NCBI GenBank assembly: GCA_947471745.1
Contig: CANJKZ010000142.1
Location: forward strand, 3,092,501-3,156,500
From: Closterium sp. Naga37s-1
Lineage: Eukaryota > Streptophyta > Zygnematophyceae > Desmidiales > Closteriaceae
Direction: 5' to 3'
DNA: 64,000 bases
Notes under the pieces: generated by a model
What the model was told of the DNA's origin: nothing
Database searches by the model: none
The model's input: the letters and a program-made list of their open reading frames with translations, nothing else
In this document: positions 10,317-22,682 of the stretch, one piece after another
How positions within the stretch are numbered: position 1 is the stretch's first letter
Layout: every line of letters starts with the position of its first letter
Program-made: the position numbers and the translations under genes

Positions 10317-13251
10317 CTAGGATTCACTATCGCTACCATAAGAGTAATCATCCTCGTCGTCCCCGTCTAGCTCTGAATCTGAAGCCATGTGCTCTTTGCC
10401 GTGGTCTGCCCGTCTCTGCCAGGGGCCCAACTCCTCCTCTAGCCTGGCTGCTTCTTCTACAGCTGCTGCTTCACGAGAAGCAGCCTCTGCTGCTGCTGCT
10501 GCTGCTGCTGTTGCTGCCGCCTGCTTCGCGGCCAGCATCGCAAGGGTCTTCCTCGTGCACTTCACAGCCCTTTGCGCATGCACCATCACCACATCCTTGG
10601 CTGGACGTCTCTTCTTTGCACCTCTCCACAGCTCTACAAGGGCGGGCCAGTCAGGTTCGTACTTCAGCATGGAGATGGTCATCAGGTCGCCAAGCTTCGC
10701 GTCGTTGAGATTGCCGCGTAGCCGGCTCTTAATGACGTTCTGGCGGGAGAAGCCCCGCTCGCACTCCACGGTGCTCAGGGGCAGCACTTCGACCACCATC
10801 CAAAGGCGGACCATGTTGGGGTAGGCCGTGCACCAGTCGGGCGAGCTGAGCATCTGCTTCAGGTTGTCCTGGAAGCTCAGCTCCCGGTGATGGGTCGACA
10901 TGATCGTGGCGAAACTGCTGATCTCCTTCTGTGCTCTCGTCCAGTTGATTCCTGGTGGCGGGGTGTGAAACAGAAACGATTATAATGAGAATACGAGCTG
11001 TTGTTCTAAAGTAAACAACCTCATGCAACCAACGAAGCATATAGTCACACAAACAACCTAGACAACTCAATCAAGCACAACCGAAATCGAAGACGTACCA
11101 GGCAGGGTGTCACGATTGGATGGTTTCCGCTTAAACAGATTGCGGAGAGCCTCCAGCCACTGCAAAAACCGACGCTGCTGCTTCGAGTGAGATTTCGGGT
11201 ACGCCCCCCTGCGTGAATAGCTTGGCGCCGTCGAGAGAGCCCAGATCCTTCATCCGGCTCTCCAGTCGCTTCAGCAGCTCCTTCACGTACCCCTTCGCCA
11301 GTATGATGCAGTCGTCCAGGCCCGGGCCAGATTTTTGACCCTTAATGTTCTGTTCATGGAGGGTGTACTCATGAGTAGTCGGCGCCCCAGTCGAGTCGGT
11401 GCCCGTCACCTTCACTTCCCTCTTTTCCGACGAGGCATGCTTCGCCAAGAAGGCGCTCAGCTCGTTGCTCCCATCTCCGAAGTCGTCCGCGTCACTCAGG
11501 TAACGGTTGCGGAGGGCGAGCCTAGTGTTGTTCACCATCTGCAGCACGTGTGTCACGTCGACTTGCCACACAGACATGAGAGGCAGTGGAAAGGCATGCA
11601 CGGGTCAATATCACAATAACACGGTCCATCTACACAAAAAACCCTTAACAGCAAGAGATGTAACAGCGTACCTGCCGTCACTGGAACTTGAGGTTGAGTG
11701 CGTTGAGTTCCTTCAACACATCAGCCTAGAAAAACAGCATGAAATGGAATTTCAAACTGGTTACAAGGAGGTACGCCTTCGGGTCGTTCTCGTACAACAG
11801 AATGACAGCAGCTGGAAGGTTGTCAGCCAGACGCTGAACCGCCAGTCCACGTAAAAGCCACCTGACGCTGTGGATGCCCTGCAACTCCAAGTTCGTTTCA
11901 CAGAGCACCTCCTGCAGCTCTTTGAAGCGTAGGTGGAAGTTGCCCGACCGTCCAAGGAGCTCCGCTAAAGAAAGGACGACATGGTCGACGATGTCAAGGT
12001 CGGGGTAGGCCTCAGCTGCATCCTTTGCCGCCAAAGCTTCCCTGACACAACACGGAAAAGGCAACAAGTTAGATAAATATGAAACGCATAAATGGTAAGC
12101 ATAACATCAAAGGGTTACAAACCTGTGCGCGATGCAGTGGAACCCGGCGAGGTGTGGAATCCGTGCTCGAAGACGTGCCACCAGGCTCGTCTCAGCCGAC
12201 CATGACGCTTGCACCGTCGGTGCTGATGCCACTGATGCGCTCAAGGTCGAGCCCGGTAGACTCTAGGTGGGTTAGAAGGACTGCCTGCAGGGAACCAGCA
12301 TCGCACTGCTCAACTGTTAGGTGCGCGAAAAAATCAGTAAGGCGCGTGTTGATGCGGAGGAATGACAGGTAGACGATAAGGTGCTTTCCGCGCCGACGGT
12401 TCGTGCTCTCATCCAATTGAATGCCCAGGTAAGGACTCTCCCGTATGTGCTTCATCTGTTGAGCACAGAGGTAGATGACAAGTGTCTCAACCAACTGCGC
12501 GAACCCGTACCTGCAACGAACAGAAAGAAATTAGCTAGTAACGTGGTTTAAACCGGACGTTCCCCCAAAAATTAGAACTTACTCGCTGTAGTACGTGCCG
12601 AAATCCTTCAGGGGCATGTCGGGCGTGCCCATCTCTGCCATGAACTGGACAAGGGTCACAAACAACACAATGGGTGAGTCGCTTCTGCAAATAAAAAAAA
12701 CGGTTGCCATGAGTTTAGCCAAACGGTTGGCTTCCGCGTCACCGTTTTCGAAGACGACAATCGACTTCTGAGCAGCATTCTTGCCGTCTCGTAGCTGTTG
12801 GCGGTCCACTGACGCCTCATGCTTGATTGAATGTTGGTGTTTCTGCATCGTCTGTCGTTGAATGTCGAGCCCACCCTCCCCGTCGCGCCCATACTGGTAG
12901 CTGGGGTCTCCGTGCACCATGCAGATTGAGCACCTCATACAGTGTTGACCCCATGAGGTCTGCGAGATGATGAGCCACGGGAAGTGCTTCAGCCATTTCT
13001 CCTTCGCCTTCTCCTACCACTGCTCGACGGTCAAGGCGCGGGGATACTTCTCGCCCTCGTCGGAGGCGACGGGTTTTGATGGGCCTGGACGAGGTGTGCT
13101 AAAGCGGGGGACGGTAGCTGGGGGGACACCTGTAGCGGGACGGGCAAAACTCGAGATTCACTGTTTGTATTTGCCGTTCCCTGCTCTAATGCGAGAAACA
13201 GAGACCGCAGGTAGAGTGGTAACCACAGATGCCGAAACGGACGGCGGCGAA
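10317..13251 (-). pseudogene. hAT-family transposase, main part (broken)
   Basis: Minus-strand exons of a hAT transposase of the ZNF862-like type. In order: the motif KWLKHFPWL; a BED/TTF-like zinc finger with MRCSIC and His-x4-His (about 13000-12800); DEST with the first catalytic Asp and STDGASVM with the second (about 12420-12200); HCIAHR; and the C-terminal dimerisation segment VLPLSTVECERGFS near 10760. Intron 12511-12582 (GTAAGT to TTGCAG) and intron 12042-12122 (GT to TCAG) look genuine. The gene is dead: in-frame TGA and TAG codons between 13160 and 13010, a frameshift near 12194, a TAG where relatives have LADVL (near 11730), a TGA shortly after, and a frameshift in a G-run near 11207. 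The N-terminus is cut off by copia C and resumes at 18212. Confidence 0.85.
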
Positions 13252-13381
13252 TGTGAATAATAGAACAACGAATGAATGAACTAGCAAGCACGTGGGTACA
13301 AGTAGGACAACTTAAAAGTGTTGTACCCCATATTGACTACCCCACTACAGCCTACACAGACTATGTCATATAAGTTTGACA
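13252..13381 (-). repeat. 3' LTR of element C
   Basis: 130-bp LTR (TGTCAAAC...TTCACA on the element strand). It is of the same family as the LTRs of element E. Confidence 0.93.
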
Positions 13382-13610
13382 CACCCCCATAGGCAAAGTG
13401 GGGGAGAACAAGAGGTCACAAGACCAGTCAAGAAAAGCAAAGCAAGCTCAGGGTGGATCACGACGTCACCACGCATTCTGAGCACAAGCAAATGGCCACA
13501 AGGCCAGTTCACATGCAGAGTTATATAAAGGAGAACAAGCAGTACAGTAATCACAACCTAGCAAGTGTAAGCATGCAGGTATATGTATATAGATCACAGT
13601 ACAAGCAAAG
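13382..13610 (-). promoter_or_regulatory. 3' untranslated region and polypurine tract of element C
   Basis: On the minus strand this is the same conserved block as at the 3' end of A and E, ending in CTATGGGGGTG next to the LTR. Confidence 0.7.
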
Positions 13611-16600
13611 TCAAGAAGTGAGCAAGTGAGGCCTAGTAGGCACAAGGCCTAGAACAGTACAGAAACGGTGATGATCACAAGGCTGAAGTGCCTTGGTGAA
13701 GATATCAGCAGTGTTGGCTTGAGTGGCCACGTAAGCAAGACGAAGCTGACCACGCTGCTGCAACTCTCGAGCAAGGAAGTAGCGCAGAGCGATGTGCTTC
13801 GTTCTGTGCTCCAGTCTGTGCTCCTGACACAAGGCAATCATGGCCTTGTTGTCGACGTACAGAACTGGAGGAGAACGAGGCGGCTCTCCCAAGTCGGTCA
13901 GCAGGTAGGTGAGCCAGCGCAACTCCTGTGCAGCCATGGCCCCTGCGTAGATCTCAGCCTCACAGCTGGAGCTGAGAACAGAAGACGAGCGGGTAGACCG
14001 CCACGAAACAGAGCCGGAGCCAAGGCTGAAAGTGTAACCCTGTGACGACCGCTGCGTAGCCAAGTCGTCAGCCCAAGAAGCGTCTGCATGACCACTGAGG
14101 ACAACTCGAGCCCGTCCTCCAAGCACGAGCCCCATGCCCGACGTACTGCACAAGTAGCGCAACACCCTCTTAGTGGCATCCATGTGCTCCTTCCGGTGTC
14201 TCCCAGGAGCAACATAGCGGGCCAGGATGTTAAGAGGGTATGCCAGGTCAGGTCGAGTGCAGGTCATCAGGTACATGAGGCAGCCCACAAGCTCTGGATA
14301 CGGGCCACTCGGCTCTACGGACTCATCCGAAGGCAGAGCTGAGAGCGAGTGGCGAGTAGGCAGAGGAGTGGGCTGTGGCGAGGAGTACGTGAAGCCGAAG
14401 CGCTGAAGGACCTGCTGCACCATGTGTGACTGAGTTAAGGTAATGGTGCGCTGTGCTCTGTCCCGGGTGATCGGCAAGCCAAGATAGCTGCGCAGCTCAC
14501 CCAGGTCTGTGCACGTGTGTCTCTTCTACAGCTCCGACTTCACGTGGGCGAGTCCCTCAGTGTCAGCAGTAGCAAAAACCAAGTCGTCAACGTACACGAG
14601 GAAGTAGAACGGCGGCAGAGAGGTGTCGGTGCGTAGAAACAGCGACGGGTCAGCAGTAGAAGGAGCAAACCCAAGAGCCGCAAGAGTCGTCTTCAGTGTG
14701 TCGTGCCACTCTCGGGGCGCCTGGCGGAGACCGTAGACTGGCCGCCGGAGGCTTCACTGGGTACCAGCAGGAAACGACCCAGTGAAGCCAGGTGGGCGGC
14801 GCAGCCAGATCTCCTCGTGCAGGCTGCCCTGTAGGAAGGTTGTGCTGAAGTCAAGAGAGTGAAGCTCGTAGTCACGCTGAGCAGCGACTTGCAGCAGTAC
14901 CCGAAGAGTGGTCATCTTCAGGGTAGGGGAGAAGGTATGGAGGAAGTCAACTCCCTCTCGCTGACTGAAGCCTCGTGCAACGTAACGCGCCTTGAAGACA
15001 GGCGGAGAACCCGGCGGCCGCTTCACCCTGAAAATCCACATGCCACTGACGATGTTCGCCCCAGGTGGGGGAACCTCTTCGACGTAGGTGCCTGTGGACT
15101 TCCAGGAAGCCATCTCTGCGTCCATGGCTGTCTGCCACTGAGAGGAGTAGGGACCCTCTATCGCCTCTGCGTAAGAGCGCGGGGTCGGGATGTCTGGTGC
15201 ATCCGGGTCTCCCTCAGGTGCAAGCAGCATGGACACGAGATGCGGTAAAGCAGCGGCAAAACACTCAAACTCTTCCTGTTTGTCCTGAAGGACGTCCGTG
15301 CCTAGAGCACACTCACCCCCGACGGACGGAGGACAGACAGACTCAGACTCAGCAACAAGACTAGCGGCGTAGTCTAGACGACAGGCGGTAGCAAAGTCAA
15401 CAAGCTTAGCAACTAGGGTAGACGCAGCAGTGGACTCAAACGAAGGGTCAGTGACAACAGTAGCGAGAAGACGCGTGACAGTAGGACTGGCAGCACGAGC
15501 AAGGTCTAACAGCAGGTTAGCAAGGTCAGGAAGAGAGGACGCAGGAGGAGACGGCAGAGGGACACGCTGTGGAGCAGTGGACGGACGAAGTGCCATCTGG
15601 TGCGTGCTTGGGACAGGAGGAGGACGCGGACGCGGAACCGACGACAAGTGCGAACAGCGCGAACAGGCGATGCAGGACGAGACTCAGGCGACGCAGGACG
15701 AGACTCAGGCTCACGACGCTCCGTAAGACCTCTAGTCGGCCCAGAGTAAGGAGAAGGACCAGGCGGTGGAGAGGCTGGCTTTAGCTGCGACTGATACGGG
15801 GCAGGCTGTGGACATAGTAAGGGAAGAGTGGGACCAGTAGAAGGCGGGAGGCCAAGAACCTGCTGAAGGAGTGGAACGAAGTACGGCCGCGGCCGCGCAG
15901 CGCCTCCAGAACCAGTAGAGACACCACCAGTACCCCCAGCTCCAGGGTCTCCAGCTCCAACTCCCGCAGCACCACCAGCTCTAGCACCTCCAGCAGCTCC
16001 AGCTCCAGCAGCACCTCTAGCAGCAACAGCTCCAACGCCGCCAGCTCCAACTCCCGCAGCACCACCAACTCCAGTACCTCCAGCAGCTCCAGCTCCAGCA
16101 GCACCTCCAGCAGCAACAGCTCCAGTGCCGCCAGCTCCAGCTCCTGCAGTACCACCAGCTCCAGTAGCTCCAGTACCTCCAGCACGAGCACCTCCGGCAG
16201 CTCCAGCACCAGCAGGACCTCCAGCAGCTCCAGCTCCAGCAGCACCTCCAGCTCCAGCAGCTCCAGTAGCACCAGCTCCAGGGGCTCCAGCGGCAGGCCC
16301 CCCAGCTCTAGCAGCTCCTCGCTGGAGTCTCCAGCGGCGCGCAAACCACTCGCGCAGCTGAGGTGGAGAGAGAGGCTCCCGCCGAGACGAGGCATCTGCA
16401 GGAACTCCAGCAGACTCAGCACCCCCAGTCTCAGCAACCGCACACGTCCATGTGTAGGTCTGCAGGGGAGCAGTCGTCGGGGGGAACGAGGAGGAGTGAG
16501 GAGTGGCGCGCTGCCGCCCCTCGACACAGGGAAGGCAGGGAGGGGCACGCGAGGGTGGGAGAGGAGGCAGAGTCTCTGGAAGTCCAGAGACAAGGAGACG

Positions 16601-17380
16601 TCGGTGCATGCCACGGAGGTGCTGCACCGAGGGGTGACCAAGACGGTGGTGCCAAAGGAAGGTCTGGTGCGACAAAGCGCGACACGAGCAAGGGGCCGCT
16701 AGCTGACCTGACGCAGACGCAGCTACCTGAGAAGACACAGTAGTCAGTGTGTACAGACTCGAGCCAGGCGCTCGGGTGAACGTGGCCAGGTGCCGACCAG
16801 TCCGGGAGCACGTACAGTGGGTCACACGCTGACCTCCAAGAGTGAACTGGTCAACCCACACATCCTGGAGGTCAGCTCCACTCACCAAGTTCGTAGAGAA
16901 CGAGGGGAGGTGAAGACCCGACAGTGAGCCAGACGGGACCGCCGGACACGGCAGGACCGTGGAGGAGTGCGGAAGGACTGGGCCTTCAGAGGGGTCCGCC
17001 AGGGAGACTGCAACCGGCCGACTGAGCGGCGTGAGTGTGGTGCTGTCGCGAAAGAAGGAGCGGGAAGCACCTGAGTCAAGTGTGAAGGTGTGCAAGGCCT
17101 CAGCAGGCGCAGTCTTGTATTAGCCAAAGTGTGCGCGCTAAGCAGACGGCAGGTGACTACGAACAGCAAGGCGAGCAACAGCGTCACGAGTAGTCCACTG
17201 CGAGCGAACCGTACTGTCAGCAGTGGCAGCAGGTGCAGCAGAGGCGCCGGGCGTGTGATCGAAAAGTGAGACTCCGTTCTTAGAGTCGCACTGAAGAAAG
17301 AGCTGCAGATCATCTACCCACACATCGAAGTCAACTGCACGACCCTCAGTATCGAAGGTAAAAACAGTAGGGCTAGCCAT
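13611..17380 (-). pseudogene. Element C gag-pol, internally deleted and interrupted
   Basis: Gag begins at ATG 17380 and reads about 80 codons to TAG (Glu in copy E) and TAA (Gln in copy E) near 17140-17120. An in-frame deletion then removes the rest of gag, including the Gly-rich and zinc-knuckle parts, and joins directly to the protease LDSGAS. A second deletion removes the integrase core after the first metal-binding region. A long Gly/Ala repeat linker (about 16360-15930) follows, with a frameshift near 15640. RT and RNase H then read in one frame from 15647 to 13611 except TGA at 14754-14756 (Trp in A) and TAG at 14526-14528 (Gln in E and H). The RT Asp of LDFST and the YVDD are intact. 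No functional particle or integrase could be made. Confidence 0.9.
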
Positions 17381-18081
17381 GGCGTCAGTAGCAGCAGTGG
17401 CAGCAGTAGCAGCAGTAGCAGCAGAAGCAGCAGTAGCAGTAGGAGCAGCGCGGCTCAGTAGGGCAGGGCGGCGCGGCTCGGCAGAGCGGCGCGGCTCGGC
17501 TGGGCGGCGCGGCTCGGCTGGGCGACGCGGCTCGGCCGGGTGGCGTGGCTCGGCTGGGCGGCGCGGCTCGGCAGGCAGGCAGGCGCGGCTGGCGCGCAGG
17601 TAGGGCAGGTGCGCGGGTAGCGCGGGTAGGGCAGGTGCTCTTCAGGGGCGGGTAGGTCAGGTGCCACCGGCGGCGGGGAGGGCAGGCGCGCAACAGGCGC
17701 GGGTACGGCAGGCGCTCGACGGGCGACGGCAGGGCAGGCGCTTGACGGGCGGCTGCAGGCGCTCGACGGGCGGGTAGGGCCGGCGCTTTGACGGGCGGCG
17801 GCAGGGTAGGCGCTCGACGGGTGGCAGGCAGGGCAGGCGCTCGACGACGGGTAGGGCAGGCACGCGACGGCGGCCGCAGCAAGGGCAGGCGCTCGATGGC
17901 GCGGGTAGGACAGGCGCTCGACGGCGCACAGCAGGGCAGGCGCAAGGGCGCAGGTGAGGCAGGCGCGAGGCGCGCGACAGGGCAGGCAAGCTCGGCAGCG
18001 CGCTTCGGGCAGGGCAGGAAAACAAAATCGTGGTGGGCCCTTCAAAAAAACGTTCCCACTAGGGAACCTGCTCTGAAACCA
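17381..18081 (-). promoter_or_regulatory. Leader, hairpin and PBS of element C
   Basis: On the minus strand the PBS TGGTTTCAGAGC follows the LTR (up to 18081), then hairpin GTTCCC-TAGT-GGGAAC (18067-18052) and GGGCCCACCA (18040-18031). The rest is GC-rich repeats of a CGCTCGACGGGCG type and of CGAGCCGCGCCGCCCAGC near 17460-17560. Confidence 0.75.
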
Positions 18082-18211
18082 TGTGAATAATAGAACGAGG
18101 AATGAATGAACTAGCAAGCAGGTGGGTACAAGTAGGAAAACCTAAAAGTGTTGTACCCCATATTGACTACCCCACTACAGCCTACACAGACTATGTCATA
18201 TATGTTTGACA
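18082..18211 (-). repeat. 5' LTR of element C
   Basis: 130-bp partner of 13252-13381, flanked by gcgaa. Confidence 0.93.
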
Positions 18212-18467
18212 GCGAAGACCCAGCTTCAACCGTGCTAGGCTGGGTCGAGGTCTCTGCCGCATCTGACGTGGATGGCGAGGGGATAATAGGCTCGTCGTTG
18301 CAGGATGTAATGACGTTGGGGGGAGGAATTACAGGAGGAGGCGTCTCTACTGCGGCAGTTGTGGTCATAGGAATCGTGGCCGGAGCTTTACGCGTTAAGA
18401 AATCTAACGCAGATTCGTACCGCGGGTGAATCACGCCTAGAGCTGTCGGATGAGGCGAGGGCGCCAT
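18212..18467 (-). pseudogene. hAT-family transposase, N-terminal part
   Basis: Minus-strand start of the hAT protein (ATG at 18467, or an earlier in-frame ATG at 18524). It encodes a Pro/Thr/Ser-rich segment. Its frame continues without shift into 13251 and downwards once element C and one gcgaa copy are removed, which shows that the two parts were one exon. It has no recognised domain; the assignment rests on the frame continuity. Confidence 0.75.
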
Positions 18468-18524
18468 GTTCGGATAGCATGGCCTGGTGTGGTGAGTCAC
18501 ATGAGGCAGTAACAACAAAGCCAC

Positions 18525-19594
18525 TCTAGACGGGACGGGAACAAGCTAAGGGGAGAGAGCTAAGCCACGGGCTAAGCATCACGTCACGGATTTAAAGGCA
18601 GAGAGGACAGTTGTCAAAGAAAGGCTTGGAGAAGAAAGGAGGGGAAGGGACCATCTTGTCACGAACCGCGCCTCTCTCACGAGGGTTTCACGAAAGTGCA
18701 ATGGCGGGTGCATGCTTTGTTTGTTGTGCACCGACTGTCCTTGCACTCTGCCAGCGAAGGAGGGGGCAACAGCCTGGCAGCAGCGCCGACAACAGCTACC
18801 CGACAGATGCGTGGCAGCAACTGAGTCATATGCAGAATGCGCTGGCAGGAAGAATCCGAAATTGACCCCCGTGCCCACACGCAAAAATCATTACGCGTGA
18901 TCACACATGCAACACATCGCTGCTCCAATGGCCAACTGGGCCAATTTGTCTCTTTCAGACGAAACAATACGCGATTTCTGCTTGACCAGACAATTTGCTA
19001 TAAGTCTCCTGAAAAACCATATGACCCCTGAGCTATAGCATTTGTCTGGGCTCTCATATGGCCCCTGAGCTAAAGTCTGCCGCAGCATATGAACTATACA
19101 TTTCGTGCCTGAAACCTAGACCAACAGACTAAATTAGTCTGCTAACGAGAGCCCTATTACAAAGGCAGGATATATGAATGGGAAAATATGCCAAGGGTGG
19201 CAGCGATAATTGGCACATATTGGGAATGCATTATTGGGAAAACCGAGGCATGGAGATACGTCATAACGGGCCATACATCAAAATCTTGAGATAAAATAAG
19301 CTAGATTTTGTTTGCAAATCCCAGCGAGTGGAAACATGACAAACAGTTGTGCGGTGCTCCGAGGATGGCGTGGTGGAGAATATCGATTTATCACATTGGC
19401 CCCTCTAAAGCCCACTATTGGGATATGATACTCGTATCATAATACACCATGTAAATATTGTCCAAGTGCAAGCAACCACATTCGCTTAGCATACGACCTT
19501 TTTATCTCATTTGGTCGAGTCACGTACACGGATGATGCTGTGTTGGTCAAATGCGCGCACTACTTCTTGACCGCTTAACGATGCAATGCGTTGT
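18525..19594. other. AT-rich region with no gene
   Basis: Probable upstream flank or terminal region of the hAT element followed by unassigned AT-rich DNA. A 21-bp direct repeat with two mismatches, core CATATGRCCCCTGAGC, occurs at 19019 and 19055. A small palindrome ATGATAC-TC-GTATCAT lies near 19428. No coding signal. Confidence 0.5.
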
Positions 19595-19873
19595 TGTCAG
19601 AATCTAACGAGCAGGAATGAATGCATTGATAATAAATGTGGTACAAGTACTAACCCTAATTGGGTTGTACCCCATAGAGGCTACCCCACTTTAGCCTACA
19701 CAACACAAGCAGCATTATAGTTTGACACACCCCCATAGGCAAAGTGGGGGAGAACAAGGGGTCACAAGACCAGTCAAGAAAAACAAAGCAAACTCAGGGT
19801 GGATCACAAGGTCACCACACATTCTGAGCACAAGCAAGTGGCCACAAGGCCAGTTCACATGCAGAGTTATATC
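19595..19873 (-). mobile_element. Element G, 3' end fragment of a copia element
   Basis: A 133-bp minus-strand LTR (19595-19727) is joined to about 146 bp of the conserved copia 3' untranslated block with its polypurine tract. The block stops abruptly near 19873 (after GAGTTATAT), where unrelated copia F sequence begins. The body and other LTR are absent, so no target duplication can be tested. Confidence 0.8.
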
Positions 19874-20896
19874 AACTCAACTTGATTTCAAGGATTTCTA
19901 TATGTGGAGCTTCGAGTTTGTGCTCCTCCCAACAACCGCGCAGATCTGGATGTACTACGACGAGAGCTCACATTTTCCGTTGGAAGGAACCATCCAGGAG
20001 AAGAATCAGTACTACCACGAGTCCCTTCTCGCGTACACCGCTCTTCTCCGAAATCTCTCCCCCGTCGAGCAGCTTGGCATCCGCTCTTACAAATCGGAGT
20101 GGGCACCCGCGCAAGTGTCTCGGGAGCACCTGCGCATTTCATACATGGCAACAGATCCGGTTACCATAAGTCGTGTGCTGAATCAACTGACATCAGTTAA
20201 AATGCATCAAGGGGAGAAAGCGGGACCGTATATCAATCGGTGCCGCAATCTGCGCGACCACATCAAGAAGTGCGGCGGAATCGTCCCTGACGACATGTTC
20301 GTCTCGATGGTTCTCTCTGAACTATGACCCGATTGGCGTCAATGCCAGTGGTTGCTCCGCACTCGAGCAACCATCTACGAGTCCGCTCTTTGCGCCACAC
20401 TCCTCTCCGAGCAGAAGGAGATCGATCTGTACAATGAGAAGAACAGCAAGCGGGAGAAATTAGTGTTCTTCGCTGGAGCAACTGAAGGGGAGACACAAGA
20501 GAAGAAAGGGCTCTTCTGCAAATACTGCAAGAAAGCAGGTCACACCATGGACCGATGCTACAAGCGCAAAGCTGCTAACGAAATACGCGGCAACAACTCA
20601 CCTGGTCAACAGCCCTCAGCGCCCTCCTCAACTCCAGCAGGCACAGCGATGTTGTCGCCACCCTCCGTCGCGAGCACTTCGCAAACTCCTGCACGCATTT
20701 CATCCAAAGACAAGTGAAAAGGGTCAGTCTTGAGCTGCATGGTGCATCGTAGAGCCTTTCGCTACTACGACGACATTGAATTTCCGCCAATCGCGCCAAT
20801 CGATCCAATCACACCAAGCCCAAACAGTGACCCTACACTCAGTCGCTGGATCGATGAGCCGACCAACATCCCACCTGATTTCGAACTGCCTCCGAG
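19874..20896 (+). pseudogene. Element F gag region (old copia, left part)
   Basis: Plus-strand gag of a different copia lineage from A, C, E, H and I. A UBN2-like gag segment reads to TGA at 20325-20327, then resumes and includes a canonical zinc knuckle C-x2-C-x4-H-x4-C at about 20517-20558 (CKYCKKAGH...). It ends in a TGA near 20717 and runs through an Asp/Pro-rich stretch to the insertion site of element E (duplication ccgag at 20892-20896). The 5' LTR and gag start are missing at the junction with G. Confidence 0.8.
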
Positions 20897-21028
20897 TGTC
20901 AAACTTATATGACATAGTCTGTGTAGGCTGTAGTGGGGTAGTCAATATGGGGTACAACACTTTTAAGTTTTCCTACTTGTACCCACCTGCTTGCTAATTC
21001 AATCATTCCTTCGTTAACATTTCTGACA
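20897..21028 (+). repeat. 5' LTR of element E
   Basis: 132 bp, TGTCAAAC to TCTGACA, with the shared core TGTAGGCTGTAGTGGGGTA. Confidence 0.95.
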
Positions 21029-21759
21029 TGGTTTCAGAGCAGGTTCCCTAGTGGGAACGTTTTTTTTTAGGGCCCACCACGATTAAACCTTTTTTTTCCT
21101 GCCCTGTCCGAAGCGCGCCTCGCGCCTGCCTCACCTGCGCTGTCGCGCGCCCTGCCCTAGTGCCGCCCGTCGCGGCCCTGCCTTCTCGGCCCGTTGCGGC
21201 CCTGCCCTAACGGCCCGTCGCGGCCCTCACCTAGCCGCCCGTCGCGGCCTTGCCCTGTCGCCGCCTCGCCGCGGCCCTGACCTCGCCGCCTCGTCGCGGC
21301 CCTGCCCTGCCGCCCCTCGTCGCGGCCCTAACCTCGCCGCCCTTCGCGGCCTCTGCCCTGCCGCCACCCGTTGCGGCCCTGCCCTCAGCCGCTCGTCGCG
21401 GCCCTGCTCTACCGCCGCCCAGTCGCGGCCCTGCCCTGCTGCCGCCCTGTAGCGGCCCTACTCTGCCGTCGCCTCGTCGCGGCCCTGCCCTACGGCCGCC
21501 CCAGTCGCGGCCCTGACCTAACCGCCAGCTGCGGCCCTGCCCTGCACCCGCCCCTGGTAAGCAGCCGCGCCGCCCAGCCGAGCCGCGCCGCCCAGCCGAG
21601 CCGCGCCGCCCAGCCGAGCCGCGCCGCCCAGCCGAGCCGCGCCGCCCTACCGAGCCGCGCCGCCCTACTGAGCCGCACTGCCCTGCCCATGCTGCTCCTG
21701 CTACTACTGCTGTTTCTGCTACTACTGCTGCTACTACTCCTACTGCTGCTGCTGCCGCT
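21029..21759 (+). promoter_or_regulatory. PBS, hairpin and GC-rich leader of element E
   Basis: PBS TGGTTTCAGAGC at 21029, hairpin GTTCCC-TAGT-GGGAAC at 21043-21058, box GGGCCCACCA at 21070-21079. The leader then has repeats of a CCCTGCCGCCGTCGCGG type and an 18-bp CCGAGCCGCGCCGCCCAG repeat at about 21575-21670, just before gag. Confidence 0.75.
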
Positions 21760-22464
21760 ATGGCTAGCCCTACTGTTCTTACCTTTGATGCTGAGGGTCG
21801 TGCAGTTGACTTCGACGTTTGGGTAGACGACCTGCAGCTCTTTCTTCAGTGCGACTCCAAGGATGGAGTCTCTCTTTTCGATCACACGTCTGGTGTCTCT
21901 CCTGCACCTGCTGCCACTGCTGACAGTACGGTTTGCTCGCAGTGGACTACTCGTGACGCTGTTGCTCGCCTTGCTGTTCGTAGTCACCTGCCGTCTGCTG
22001 AGCGCGCGCACTTTGGCCAGTACAAGACTGCTAAGTCTTTGTATGACGCTGTCGTAGCGCGCTACTCCTCCCCTGCCACTGCTGCCCTCAGCCGCCTCAT
22101 GCTGCCATACCTGTTCCCTGACCTGGCCGCCTTTGCCACAGTCGCTGACCTCATTACACACCTCCGCACTAGTGACGCCCGCTACCGCGCTGCGCTTCCC
22201 ACTGAGTTCTATGCCAAGAACCCCCCCCCCATGTACATCACCCTCTACTACCTAGTCACCCGTCTCCCTGACTCCCTTTCTTCAGTCAGGGACCACTTTC
22301 TCTCCCTTTGCCCCACCGAGCTCACCGTCGACCTGCTAGAGGAGCGCCTCACTGCAGCTGAGAAGAGTATCGTTGCTGTAGGTGCTTCTCGCGGCGACCC
22401 TCGCACCCCTTTCTTTGAGGGGTGTTCCCTCGTTCCCCTTTTGCCCTCTGTTGCTTCTGCTGCT
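21760..22464 (+). pseudogene. Element E gag, N-terminal part
   Basis: ATG 21760 opens a gag frame of 235 codons homologous to the gag of A (MASPTVLTFDAEGRAVDFD). The frame is interrupted by insertion of element D exactly after codon 235. Removing D and one copy of its duplication (ctgct) rejoins the frame at 24389. Confidence 0.9.
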
Positions 22465-22682
22465 TGTCAAACATACTAAGTAGTCGGGCCTAGGCTTAGT
22501 AGCCTAGGCCACAGGAAGACTAGAACGAGGCGTCAAGTACGAGCGAGAGTTGTGTGCAGGAACAGAATTGAGAAAGGGAATGATTGTACTAGCAAGCAGC
22601 AGGATACAAATAGCAAACCCTAAAGGGCTGTACTCACTATTGAGTACCCCACTGCAGGCTACACAAACAACATATTCTGACA
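22465..22682 (-). repeat. 3' LTR of element D
   Basis: 218 bp. On the element strand it has the core GCAGTGGGGTACTC and GAGTACA, related to J and I. Confidence 0.92.

Larger units (their letters stand above)
13252..18211 (-). mobile_element. Element C, Ty1/copia retrotransposon inserted in the hAT gene
   Basis: Minus-strand copia bounded by 130-bp LTRs (13252-13381 and 18082-18211, about six differences) and a perfect duplication gcgaa (13247-13251 and 18212-18216). Removing the element and one duplication rejoins the hAT reading frame across the site, so the hAT copy is older. LTR divergence makes C one of the older copia copies here. Confidence 0.95.

Noticed and set aside
19019-19075. CAGGGGYCATATG repeats as the hAT terminal inverted repeat
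   Set aside because: No matching end was found beyond the other side of the hAT gene, and two direct copies occur rather than one terminal copy.
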